Shown: positions 1 to 9,928 of the stretch, piece after piece
Layout: every line of letters starts with the position of its first letter
Numbering within the stretch: position 1 is the first letter of the stretch
Assembly: GCA_002811675.1 (NCBI GenBank)
Contig: PDIM01010333.1
Span: forward strand, 332,718-358,110
Length of the DNA stretch: 25,393 nt
Source: Ichthyosporea sp. XGB-2017a
Taxonomy: Eukaryota; Opisthokonta; Ichthyosporea
Reading direction: 5' to 3'
Made by a program: the position numbers and the translations under genes
Notes under the pieces: model-generated
Database searches by the model: none
Told to the model about the DNA's origin: nothing
Seen by the model: only the letters and a program-made list of their open reading frames with translations

Positions 1-644
<644 letters not shown>

Positions 645-750
645 TTGAATTTTTTGTATGGGGATTTTGTATTGAGAATTTTGTATGGGGATTTTGTATT
701 GAGAATTTTGTATGGGGATTTTGTATTGAGAATTTTGTATGGGGATTTTG
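645..750 (+). repeat. 27-bp tandem repeat, about four copies
   Basis: Four near-identical units are spaced exactly 27 bp apart, with their ATG triplets at 658, 685, 712 and 739. The first three ATGs are followed by the same five-codon frame (MGILY, then TGA). In the fourth the frame runs on for more codons before a stop. Read one frame over, the array encodes a 9-residue repeat rich in Trp, Gly and Phe. It lies 160-270 bp upstream of the ankyrin coding region, so it is either 5' UTR, promoter, or the inside of a 5' intron. Confidence 0.9.
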
Positions 751-913
751 TATGAATGGGGTTTTGTATTAAGTTTTTGTATTGGAAAAATTATTTAGGA
801 GGCTTTTTTGTTATTTTATTTTGTTCATTGTTTTAGGATTTTCGATTTTGAGATTTGGTTGCAGTTTTGGGTTTTTTTTGTTTTTGTTTTTTTTTTTTCT
901 TTTTTTGAAATTC

Positions 914-1396
914 ATGCCTTGTTGGGTTTTTATTTTAGATGCGAGGTATGGGGACACTGAGGATGTTCTCAATGCGTTGAAGAATGGGCATCCCGTGGAT
1001 GATCAGGATGATAATGGGAATACTGCGCTTCATATGGCTGCTGCGAACGGGCATTACGATTTGGTAAAGCAACTTCTGGAGAATGGTTTTAAGGGAATGA
1101 TCAATAAGCAAAACGAATATGGAAACTCCGCTCTTCACTGGGCGACTGTAAATAATCACATGAGTGTCGCTAAGCTTCTGTTGGAAAACGGTGCTGATAT
1201 TGAACTTCAAAATGGAAGTGGAAAGAGTCCTTTCTATGAGGCTGTTCTGAAGGATAGCAAGGACATGTTGGACATGATGCAGGAAATGAGTGTGGAAGAG
1301 GGTACTGAAGAAGATGGTGGCGCTGAGGAAGAGCAAGAAAATGAGGGGGAACAGGAAGAGTCCGGAGCAGATAAAAGCCCAATGGCAGGAAAGTAG
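914..1396 (+). CDS. Yar1-like ankyrin repeat protein (probable ribosomal protein uS3 chaperone)
   Basis: About 160 residues contain a short ankyrin domain followed by a very acidic Glu-rich tail and a KSPMAGK end. The family resemblance is to budding-yeast Yar1: an ILDARxGD-type start, a TALHMAAANGH repeat core, then NKxNExGNxALHWA, a third repeat, and an acidic C-terminus. Yar1 binds newly made Rps3 (uS3) and keeps it soluble during nuclear import and 40S assembly, and I infer the same role. The 5' end is uncertain. A good splice acceptor (T-rich tract then TTTTAG, ending at 938) abuts the Asp-Ala-Arg-Tyr codons, so an unseen upstream exon may supply the N-terminus. Otherwise ATG 914 starts the protein directly. 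The open frame reaches further up to 782, but only through a T-tract with no ATG. An AATAAA-like signal follows near 1578. Confidence 0.75.
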   Translation: MPCWVFILDARYGDTEDVLNALKNGHPVDDQDDNGNTALHMAAANGHYDLVKQLLENGFKGMINKQNEYGNSALHWATVNNHMSVAKLLLENGADIELQNGSGKSPFYEAVLKDSKDMLDMMQEMSVEEGTEEDGGAEEEQENEGEQEESGADKSPMAGK

Positions 1397-1652
1397 ATGA
1401 TTTTGTCTCTTTCACCTTTTCATGTTGTCTACATCTTTGTTTTGTGGGCTGTGTTGGAAAGAGGCTATCTATTTTCTCCATCACCTGCTCTCTCCTGCAT
1501 CTTCATATTTTTGAAACTTTTATTTTTGTTGTTTTAGTACTATTTATTCTTCACACAAACACACGAAAAAATTATACAAATAAATAATCTCTTTGACAAT
1601 AAGTCCTTGCAGGTCTGTAAAAATGCACTCTGTTAGTAGGCTATTTCATTGC

Positions 1653-3605
1653 TCACCACTCAGTCAAAAAAGACCAGTTCACGCTTCCATCTTCTTTTCT
1701 TTCTACCTCTAGAGGTTCTGGCTTTGCCTTTACTGCCGCAACTGGTTTAAACGTCTTTTTAGCAACGACTTTCAAGGTCGCTCCAGATGTGGAAGAATCG
1801 CCGACATTCTCGTTCTTTACAGTAGCTTCTGTTGGATGACTTGAAGATTTCAGTAACGCAGCTTTTTGCCTGAGGGAGTCAATATCTGCCTTGTTGTATT
1901 CGCCAGATGTGACTGTAGCGCGCCTTGTAGGCGTGGAAGGAGACCTTTTTGCTTCACTCATGCTTTCCACAGTTTTGGCCAAAGAAGGGCGAGTGGATGC
2001 TTTTGATTGTACATTCATGGACAAGTTAATGTTCTTGAGGGTGTTGTACTTGGGGGGAACATAATTAGGGATATTGCTACTTGATTTAGAATGAGGAAGA
2101 GTCTTTTTAGAAGGGTCCGCTTCGGTTGTAAAAGAAGGCAATCGACGAGCACTTGTCTGTTTCGAGATCAACGTCACGTTTGTTAGCACCAATCATTCTT
2201 TTTTAAAAAAAACTTTAAGGATAATTGCTATAGTCCTTACCGTCGCGTATTGAGCAGATGAGGCCTGACTCTTGGGAGCTTTTGCATAAGCTGGTATGTT
2301 TGCCTTAGTTTCCTTTTCCATTTTTCCTTCCTATAATATCATCCAAAAATAAACAATGTTTTAGTTGACTGCAAATAAAATGGAGCACTCATACATTACA
2401 TTGCATCAGCTCACCTTTCTGGGACTAACAAGCGAACCCATAAATTTCGACCCTTTCTTCTTGATTGATCCAAAAACGCGGCTAATTGGCTTGTTTGGTT
2501 TTTTAAATACGGGGGTTGACGAAGTGTTTTGAGACTTTTTAACCCCGTTTGTTGTTGAAATGGGTACTTTGAAAGTTTCTTCGACTTGCTGTGTCATTTT
2601 CTCTGGGTTTGAAAGCTCAACACAGGAGAATGACTTGCACATTGGGCTTTTCGGAGAGCACACATCACCCGCGCTACTCTCCTGTTTACGGCCTGCAGTA
2701 GGGCTTACAGCTTGCTGTTCATTCCCATCACACCATGACGTCATCGTAATATTCTTGTCCATTCGCGAAAGCCCCTTTTCCTTACCAGTACTAGCTTGAT
2801 GTTCAGTTTCATTTTGAGAAGAGACTTCCAAAGTTGCTTCTTCCTTTACTAACTGATGTTTAACTTCAGAGTTTTCTCTTGACGCGGGTTTGGCAGCAAC
2901 AGCCGGCGGAGTTTTTTTCTTGACAATGGGCTTTTCATTTTCAATTACGTTATTATCCTCTTGGATTATCTTCTCCACGGCGGGCCCCTTTTCTGACGGC
3001 GTTTTTATGTTTCCTTCGTCTTCCTCTGTGGCCTTCACATTCTCCTCAACGACTTCCTTTTCTTTCTTCGGTTCTTTATCTTGTACGGTCACTCTCTCTT
3101 CCTCTTGCTTTTTTCCCTTTTCTACAGCCGAGTTTACCTGATCTTCCTTAGATACATGGTTCACAGTCGCAGGTGGTCTAGCATCTGTGGAAGGCTTTGG
3201 TTTGGTAGCTGGGGGTCCAACAGTTGATGACCGGGTCTTGATTTTAATTCTTGGGCGAACAGAAGGGCCTCCAGCAGATCCCCCAGTACCACGAGGTCTC
3301 CGAAATTTTGGAATTGTCATTACGGCGGGCTGCAATTCATCCGAATTTTCATTCTTGGATTCATTTTTTCCCGTTACCTGGACAGGAATCTTTTCTTCAG
3401 CGGTTTTGTTTTCCTTATTGCTACTGTCTACCAAATTTGCCTTAGCTTTAACATCACTTCCATGCTTCTCAGTCACAATTCGCTTAGCCATAGGATTCAT
3501 AGTGGAAAAATATGCCTGCAACGATGGATTATTCCCCCTTCTACGAATAGGTCTACCCGACACTGAGGCTGCCTTTTCTCCCTTGCTTTGACCCGCCTCG
3601 CTCAT
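1653..3605 (-). CDS. Unrecognised disordered, Lys/Ser/Glu-rich protein (3 exons, 594 aa)
   Basis: The exons on the minus strand are 3605-2415, 2330-2241 and 2156-1653. All junctions are phase 0, and both introns are 84 nt with GTGAG/TATAG and GTAAG/ACAG borders. Intron 2 contains TGCTAAC, a strong branch-point-like sequence, about 30 nt from its acceptor. I chose the ATG at 3605 (MSEAGQSKGEK). No folded domain is recognised. Residues 1-60 are basic (RPIRRRGNNPSLQAYF), 90-130 are Arg/Pro-rich, and 150-280 are acidic and Lys/Glu-rich. Exon 1 ends in a basic segment (GSIKKKGSKFMGSLVSPRK). Exon 3 has Ser/Pro sites (SPSTPTRR), an SNIP tetrapeptide matching the SxIP motif bound by EB1-type microtubule plus-end proteins, and an aromatic C-terminus (NWSFLTEW). 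A cytoskeletal or nuclear scaffold is possible but unproven. Confidence 0.7.
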
Positions 3606-4162
3606 TCTCAAAACAGGAAAAAGAAACTCCAGTTGTCAATAACGATCACAAAATTCAAAATTCCCAAAAGCTCTAATGTAGCTTAACTCTTCCCTGCCAA
3701 AAATCACAAAGGAAAATTAAAGAAAGAGATCAGTTTATGCGCAACTTTTCCGCAAAAAAAAAAATAAACCAAAAAAACAGGGCAAAAAAAAGAAATTCTC
3801 AATTCTCTTCCTTTTTTTTTGAAAAGAATTTTTTTTAAGGCGCGAAAATTCTGAAACAAAAAAAATATTACTTTTTACTTTTTATCCTTTTTTTTATTTT
3901 TTGCTTTTTATTAATATTATTTCAAAGTGAATCAATCGTCCATTCTGGATCAGAGAAGGGAGTCCACAACTCACTGAGGGGTGCTACTAGCTAGTCGACT
4001 GAAGAAAAATGGCACCGGCAAGGTGATGACTGACGAGTTACTTGGGCGGTCGAGTTGCTCCCATGTGACTTCGTTCATGAGAGTGCTTGGAATACTTATA
4101 ATTTATTGTTTCTGTATATTGATGAGTGAGTGAGTGAGTGAGTGAGTTTTGTTCCTGGTTGT
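3606..4162. other. Intergenic DNA upstream of the disordered-protein gene
   Basis: This AT-rich stretch lies between the start of the disordered-protein gene and the stop of IFT27, both on the minus strand. It contains A/T homopolymers around 3757-3900 and a GAGT microsatellite. No open frame worth calling was seen. It should hold the promoter of the disordered-protein gene and the 3' UTR of IFT27. Confidence 0.6.
4124..4147 (+). repeat. (GAGT)6 microsatellite
   Basis: Six perfect tandem GAGT units lie about 15 bp beyond the IFT27 stop codon, in its likely 3' UTR. Confidence 0.95.
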
Positions 4163-4846
4163 TTACTTGACTAGAGCTTCGAACTTTCCACAACTTTCCT
4201 TGTAGCTGGAATGAAAGGCGGACGCAAGATAGTAAAATGGAATTTCAACACCTTGATTTGAAGCTGCTGAACATTCAAAATACTCTAATCCATGCCTTTT
4301 GGCCAATTCCCTTCCTCTCTTAGTTTTCACTTTTCTTCGCCCTTCCAAATCTGATTTATTGGCAACTAGACATCCCTTCAGTGGTTGTTCTGGGCGGATT
4401 GCTGTGCATTTATCAATCCACTTTGTAGTGTGTGTGCATGATTCATCAGAAGTTACGTCATAAACGCACATTACCATATTGGCACCCTCCCACTTAAATG
4501 ATACGTACGTGTATAACACAAAGAAGAAAAAAGTGTTAGATGCTAATTTGAAACAAATTGAGAATACAAAAGTTTTTGCTGCTCTTTTTTTTTCAAAACC
4601 CCTTTAACTTACGTATTTCTGAACATCCTGGAAACACCATTCGCTTCCAGCGCAGTCATAAATATACAGTTCAACTGAATCCTCCGTGTCGGGAATGTTT
4701 ACAGTCTTCACCAGGCAATCAACCCCACTTGTGAGATTATATTCACCTGGGTAATGAGAGCCATCACTGTGAAACACTTGAGTGATTGCACTTTTACCCA
4801 CCCCAGGATCCCCAACCACAAGTAATTTACATCTCAAAGCCACCAT
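4163..4846 (-). CDS. IFT27: IFT27/RABL4-like small GTPase, intraflagellar transport (2 exons, 187 aa)
   Basis: The exons are 4846-4613 and 4492-4163. The 120-nt intron has a GTAAGT donor, a CTAAC branch-like site, a pyrimidine tract and a TTTAAG acceptor, and is phase 0. The joined protein is 187 residues, against 186 in human IFT27. The P-loop (GDPGVGKSA, about residues 12-20), switch region, DCAGSE (G3), NKSD (G4) and ECSA (G5) are all present. The sequence follows IFT27 over its length: VFHSDG, the LTSGVD stretch, PDTEDSVELYIYDCAG, the KYWEGAN junction created by splicing, CVYDVTSDES, and a short C-terminus without prenylation cysteines. IFT27 pairs with IFT25 in the IFT-B complex and supports export of BBSome and receptor cargo from cilia. 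Its presence implies a flagellated life stage. Confidence 0.92.
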
Positions 4847-5024
4847 TCTTACTCACGTAATAAAAAAGAAAAAAAAAAAGAATGCATGAAGTCAAATCCG
4901 AAATCCGTTCACAGAATTACGAAACTAAAATTAAAATTAAAGAAAAAACAAGAGAGAGAGAGAGATCAAAGGAAAGGGGAAGACAAATATTTGTGCCATA
5001 AAAAATCAAATAAAAATTAGTTTG

Positions 5025-5039
5025 GTTGCCAGGGGGAAT
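5025..5039. promoter_or_regulatory. Possible RFX X-box upstream of IFT27
   Basis: GTTGCC, three bases, then GGGAAT resembles the RFX X-box pattern (a GTTGCC-like half, 1-3 bases, then RGNAAY). It lies about 180 bp upstream of the IFT27 ATG. RFX X-boxes control ciliary genes in animals. One half is good and the other imperfect, so chance is a serious alternative. Confidence 0.25.
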
Positions 5040-5053
5040 TAAGTAATTCCCCC
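5032..5053. repeat. Perfect 10-bp inverted repeat with AG spacer
   Basis: GGGGGAATTA, AG, TAATTCCCCC is a perfect hairpin or palindrome. It is followed at once by a partial second copy (GAGGGAATTC). It is GC-rich within an AT-rich promoter, which suggests a protein-binding site or a DNA cruciform, but no binding factor is identified. Confidence 0.85.
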
Positions 5054-5502
5054 GAGGGAATTCATCCCAGTGTACTGGTTCATGTTCTGGAATGTGCTGG
5101 AGTGATCACGGGACCTGCAGAAAATCTTGCATTTTTCCACTTTGACGTGCTTTTTTGGGGGGATTCCGGATTTTGTGAAGGAAAAAATTTGTTTATGTTT
5201 TATTTCCTATTTTTTTTTCTTTTGTTTTGCGGTTTGTATTTTGGTGTTTTTTTTTTTTTTTTTTTATTTTTTTAAAAAGTTTTTATTTTTTTTTTTTTTT
5301 GGTGTTTTTTTTTTTGTTTATATATTTTTTTAAAAAGTTTTTATTTTTTTTTTTATGTGTGTGTGTGATTTGTGTTTTTAGTTTAGAAGGAGTGGAAAAG
5401 GAATTCTGATTTGGAGGATTTCTTAAAGTCAGTAGGGGTTTGATTATTCGAAAAGGTGAAAAAAAGAAGATAGAAGTGTTTTTTGAGAAAAGGTTTGAAA
5501 TT

Positions 5503-6860
5503 ATGAAGGGTGGTTTTGTTGCAGCTATTGTTGTTGTTTTGCTGACGGCTTTTGTTGCCAATGTCAGTGCTGATGAGTATGCCGTCCTCGTCGCTGGATC
5601 CAAAACTTGGTCCAACTATCGCCACCAGGTAAAGATTTAAAATGTCATTTGTTTCGTTGTGATCAAAGAAAACTCTTAAAATGATTTCAAAGTAACTTAA
5701 ACAAAGTTTTAATGTGTGTGTCTTTACGCTAGGCCGATGTTTGTCATGCGTACCAGTTGCTTGTCGCCAAGGGTTTTAATCCCAATAACATTATTGTCAT
5801 GATGTTTGATGATATTGCTCATAACCCTGCTAATCCCATTCCCGGGAAAGTGAGAAATCACCCTGATGGACCTGATGTGTATGAAGGTGTGAAAATTGAT
5901 TACAGAGATAAAGATGTGACCCCTGCAGTGTTTGAGAATGTTCTCTTGGGAAACAAAGATAAATTGAAGGGTGTTGGTTCTGGGCGTGTTTTGGAGAGTG
6001 GTCCTGAAGACCGCGTTTTTATCAACTTTGTTGATCATGGTGGTGTTGGTTTGATTGCCTTTCCTACTGAATTTTATTATGCTACTAGCTTAATCAAAAC
6101 TTTAAAGGAAATGCATGCGAAGAAGAAGTTTGCAAAACTTGTCTTCTACTTGGAGGCTTGCGAATCTGGATCCATGTTCGAGCATTTGCCCAGTGATATC
6201 CCTGTGTTTGCCACCACTGCCGCCAATGCCGCCCAGTCCTCTTACGCGTGTGACTTTGACAATACCTTGGGAACCTTTACTGGTGATGTTTACAGTGTTG
6301 TTTGGATGAAGGACGCCGAGTCTTATGATAGCGCAACGGAAACTTTGAAGCAAGAATACAAGCACGTGAAGAAGCAGGTTACTACCAGTGAGGTTTGTGA
6401 ATTTGGTGACTATGACTTTATCAATGAACCTGTAACTGACTTTATCGGTAAAGGAGTCACAAAGACACGTCTCGGATTCGCTCCAGACTTGGATAATGCC
6501 GTGGAAAGCCGAAATGTCCCTATTTACATGCTTGAACACAAGATCAAGACTACTAGAAACCCCATTATCAGATTCAAGTATCAGAAGGATCTTGAGAGTC
6601 TTTACAAGGAAAGAGATGAAATTCATCAGCAATTTGCCACTATTGCCAAAGAAGTTGCAAGAAGCCACAAGTACTGGAACATGATTGTGGATAGACATCC
6701 CTTGAGCAACCTCGAATGCCATGAAGAGTCTGTGAAATACTATGTTGCGAAATGCAAGAGAACTGAATACTCCACCAAGATGTTCTATATCTTCAACAAC
6801 TTGTGCCACTTTAAGCACCCTCTCGTAGAAATCCACCGAGCCATTGACGTTGCATGCTAG
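5503..6860 (+). CDS. LGMN: Legumain-like asparaginyl endopeptidase (2 exons, 417 aa)
   Basis: The exons are 5503-5628 and 5733-6860. The 104-nt intron is phase 0 with a GTAAAG donor and CGCTAG acceptor, and splicing restores the family sequence YRHQ-ADVCHAYQ. Residues 1-23 form a hydrophobic signal peptide. The C13 catalytic pair is visible: His144 in the DHGG motif and Cys185 in the EACESGSM motif. AGSxxWxNYRHQ, FATTAANAAQSSYAC and DVYSVVWM are further family hallmarks. The C-terminal third matches the legumain activation and stabilisation propeptide, ending in a Cys-containing helical domain (ECHEES, ...NNLCHF...IDVAC). The total length is close to human legumain (433). It should act in an acidic endolysosome or vacuole, cleaving after Asn, and mature by self-cleavage. 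I see no C-terminal GPI-transamidase-type membrane helix, so it is not the GPI8 paralogue. Confidence 0.95.
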
Positions 6861-7136
6861 ACAACGCATATAAGAAACAAAGAACCCTGTGAAGTAAGAA
6901 AACGTATATAAACATTATCAACCAGAAACATGAACTACTTAAAGCAAATTATACAAACAAAATATTCAAAAGAACATGAAATAAAATAATTCTCCACGCC
7001 CCAAAAAAAAACCGGCTTTTTGCTTTTTTTCTTTTTTCTGGCTTTTTTTTGGGGGGGGGGGTCTTTGGGACGTGTTGGGGATTTGATTTACGGAAGGCAG
7101 AAAGGCAGACGTGAGGTGGGAAGAGAGTATGGAAGT
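6861..7136. other. Legumain 3' UTR and PACS 5' flank
   Basis: A-rich 3' flank with AATAAA-like elements near 6957 and 6980, then a T-tract ending in eleven G residues (7051-7061) shortly before the PACS start. An ATG at 7129 opens a short out-of-frame uORF that overlaps the PACS start. Confidence 0.5.
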
Positions 7137-9504
7137 ATGGCTGAGGATAGATTGAAGTCGGAGAGTGACTCGGCGTCGTTTCGAAGACCTATTCCGCAGC
7201 GATTTTATGCAGAGTGGGAGATTTCCAATACTCATCCTACTTGTGTTCCGCGAATATGTAATATCACAGTGACTCATTTGGACGTGTTGATGCCGTTAGA
7301 TAGAGAGGCGACATTTATCTTTTTTGCTGTCCTGGTGAAGGGTGTTAAAAGGGGAACTTTGAGATCTGATGCGATTGAATTGGGTGAAGATTTGAAGCTG
7401 GACTTGGACTTGGATTTAGCGTTTTCGCTTCAGTATCCACATGATCTAAAAGATTTTGAAGCCAGGCCAATTAAGATATCTCTTCAAAAGAGAAAACGGG
7501 TACCAAATCCGTCTTTGGGGATGCATAAGAGCTGTTGTGAAGCATGGCTCCACATGAGCAAAGTTCTTCAGAAACCGTTTGAAGGCTTTATGGATTTGAC
7601 CAATAATAAGGGGCAAGTTGTAGCTCGTGCTAAGCTCAAGCTTACGAGCACATCAATAAGTTTTGATCACGAAACGAATTTACTTGCTGGTCTAAGAAGA
7701 GACAGCAGAGAGGTAAACTATGATTCTTCAGAAAATGTAGCTGAAGAGCCGGGGGATGCTAGAAAAAAGCAACCGAAAATGAGCAAAAAAGCCATCGCGA
7801 AAAAACTTTCTGCCTTAATGCACAAATTCACTGTTAACAAAGGGGGGAGCGAAAGTGAATCTGGGACCGATAGAAACGATGATGAAGAGCTTGATGAGGC
7901 TGCGGTTTTGAGGGAGCTTACGCTTTTGAGCCCATCTGAAGGGGAAGACAGTTCATTGCTATCTTCGTCATCAGGAATTGAGGGCGTGGGGAGCTGTAGT
8001 GTTAGGTCGCTGGCGCCGTTTTATTCCAGAAATGCTAATGAGGCAGGCCCTCTTAAAAATTCTGGAAATGAGGAGGCGGGAGCTGTGGGTGTCGATGCTG
8101 AGGTACGAACCATGTCCGGGCCGTTTGATAAAGAGAGTTCTTCTTTTACCGACATAAAAGACCACTTGGCGATATCATTAAACCAGGAGTCCGAGCTGCC
8201 GCCGTACCTTGTGTTAGTTAATTTGAGTACATGGCAGGGGCGAAAATTGAATCATATGCTGTCAAACATGTCTTTTGCAATGGGTTCTATTCAGTCACAG
8301 TTTGTATTTGGTGCTCACGGCTTTTCTGATATGGATGCAATTATGTCTGCGGTCCTTGCAAGACTTAATCAAGTTTCGCCCGTTGCTGATCTTCCTGTAA
8401 TGAAAATAGTCCTTGCTGGAGGAGATTCATTTATCAACATCGCATTAAGAGCTTATGTCCAACATTTTGCTCAAAAGCCAACAAGGTGGCAAGCATTCCT
8501 TAAGTTTCTTGTTGTACCCGTTCAGAAGGAGAAAGAGGAGCGACTTGCTGGGCGCATTGGCAGCCTTTCTCAGGAATATAAAAGAGCTTTTTGCAGCACC
8601 ACATGGAGAGAAATATTCAAAAGTCGTACCCTCCCTGCTCATGGGGATGTTATGCACGTTTGTTCTCGAATAAGTGATTATGTGTTTAATGCTGCCATGT
8701 TTAAAAACTTCCAAGTTTCAGAAATTCAGCTGAACTTTATTTTGTCCAAAACATCCGAATCCGGAAGCTCATCTTTTCCATTTATATGTGGAGTTGAAAT
8801 TGGTCTCGAAAGTGAGTTGAATCAGCTGGGAAATAAGGTTCACACGGAAGAAGGTACTGAACGGTATGTGCCAGGGAAACAAGAGCTCGAATTACAGATT
8901 GATTATTTTTCTGGTGCGAATAAGAAATCTCTGAAGGCGCACTTTCTTTGCCTCAGTATCACACAAAAGAGCCCCTCTTCACTACCAGAAGATGCGGAAG
9001 CTCCTGGAATTTTGCATGAAAATGTAGACTCGCCTGACCTGGAGTTCACAGGATTAATTCGCGAAAAAACAAGAGGAGGTAAACCATTTCTGAAAGATAT
9101 ACATGTATACATGTTTTATTTTATTATTAGACGTGGTACTTACTATTCAGTATTTTTTTAAAAAAACCCTAGTGAATTTACGCTTTGGTAAGCGCCAAAA
9201 AGACTCGACTGAGAAACATAAAACTGTGTCGCTGAAAGATAACATAGCGCAATTGACATGCTTGGCTTTGGGCAAAAACAAGCAGAGTGTGGAAGAAGGT
9301 AAGGTGTTGTAATTTGAATATGTACGGAAAAATTTTCATCAACCTTAACTCACTGATGCTTTGTTACCTTACCTACCGCCCGTTTCCTTTTATTCTGGGG
9401 GTAAAGTGAGAGTAGATGGTCATGTATTCAGAAATGTAAAGTTCTTCACTGTGAGCTCTTGTTGGTCTACAAATGTTCATCTTTTCCCCGTTGCCATTCT
9501 TTAG
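7137..9504 (+). CDS. PACS-family trans-Golgi/endosome sorting protein (3 exons, 721 aa)
   Basis: The exons are 7137-9078, 9173-9298 and 9407-9504, and both introns (94 and 108 nt) are phase 1. The last exon is only 98 nt, but its translation (VRVDGHVFRNVKFF, SCWSTNVHLFPVAIL) matches the PACS C-terminus, which confirms the splice. Residues about 20-176 resemble the cargo-(furin-)binding region: CVPRICNITVTHLDVL, a short LRSDAIEL stretch, LAFSLQYPHDLKDFEA and a QKRKR motif. Residues about 190-345 are Ser/Lys- and Asp/Glu-rich, with an acidic cluster (NDDEELDE), typical of the PACS autoregulatory middle. Residues about 353-721 match the conserved C-terminal domain (LVNLSTWQG, KIVLAGG, FLKFLVVPV, ELQIDYFSGA). 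PACS adaptors return acidic-cluster cargo from endosomes to the trans-Golgi and also act at ER-mitochondria contacts. The protein is shorter than human PACS1/2. The preceding ATG-less T/G stretch is not coding. Confidence 0.92.
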
Positions 9505-9928
9505 GCCAAATGTTAAACTGACACATATCGCTTAGGTAGTCTTGTTTGTCTGCTTGTAGTTTCATTGCGAAAACAATTGAAGCATAGACAAACCCAAGCA
9601 ACGTTTATTGTTTGAATGCTGTATCTATTTGAAAACTGAGAAGGATCACAAGCCATGCAATAAACGAAAAAACAATGCTTCATTTAGCATTTGAAAAGAT
9701 ATATATACAAACGCAAAGAAAGAAAAGAAAAAATCCTACACTAGTAAGAACAAGATGAATTAAGACAGAAGCTGTTTTCGGGCTTTCGGAAGCAACCAAA
9801 ACCTTTGTAGGCAGTAATTAAAGACAAAATAAAAGGCTTTTGAGAATAAGAATACAGAAGTCCAGACACGAATAGCACTAGTGACAAGGATAGAAGCAAA
9901 CAACTTGACCCGCATCACATCGCCGCAT
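9505..9928. other. 3' flanks of PACS and LDAF1-like genes
   Basis: No gene is visible here. AATAAA at 9659-9664 is a likely PACS polyadenylation signal. An A-rich stretch and further sequence belong to the converging 3' ends. Confidence 0.5.

Larger units (their letters stand above)
4847..5502. promoter_or_regulatory. Divergent promoter region between IFT27 and legumain
   Basis: This 656-bp shared upstream region separates two divergently transcribed genes. The IFT27 side is A-rich with an AGAG run near 4952. The middle carries a 10-bp-arm palindrome and an X-box-like site. The legumain side (about 5204-5355) is almost pure T with TTTTTTAAAAAGTTTT repeated twice, near 5270 and 5328. Open frames here are low-complexity Phe translations and are not genes. 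Confidence 0.55.

Noticed and set aside
5127-5409. Phe-rich open frames over the T-tract upstream of legumain, and Lys-rich frames opposite.
   Set aside because: These are translations of homopolymer DNA with no signal of coding.
6102-6869. A 255-codon open frame antisense to legumain.
   Set aside because: It lies wholly opposite a well-supported gene and matches no family; a codon-structure shadow.
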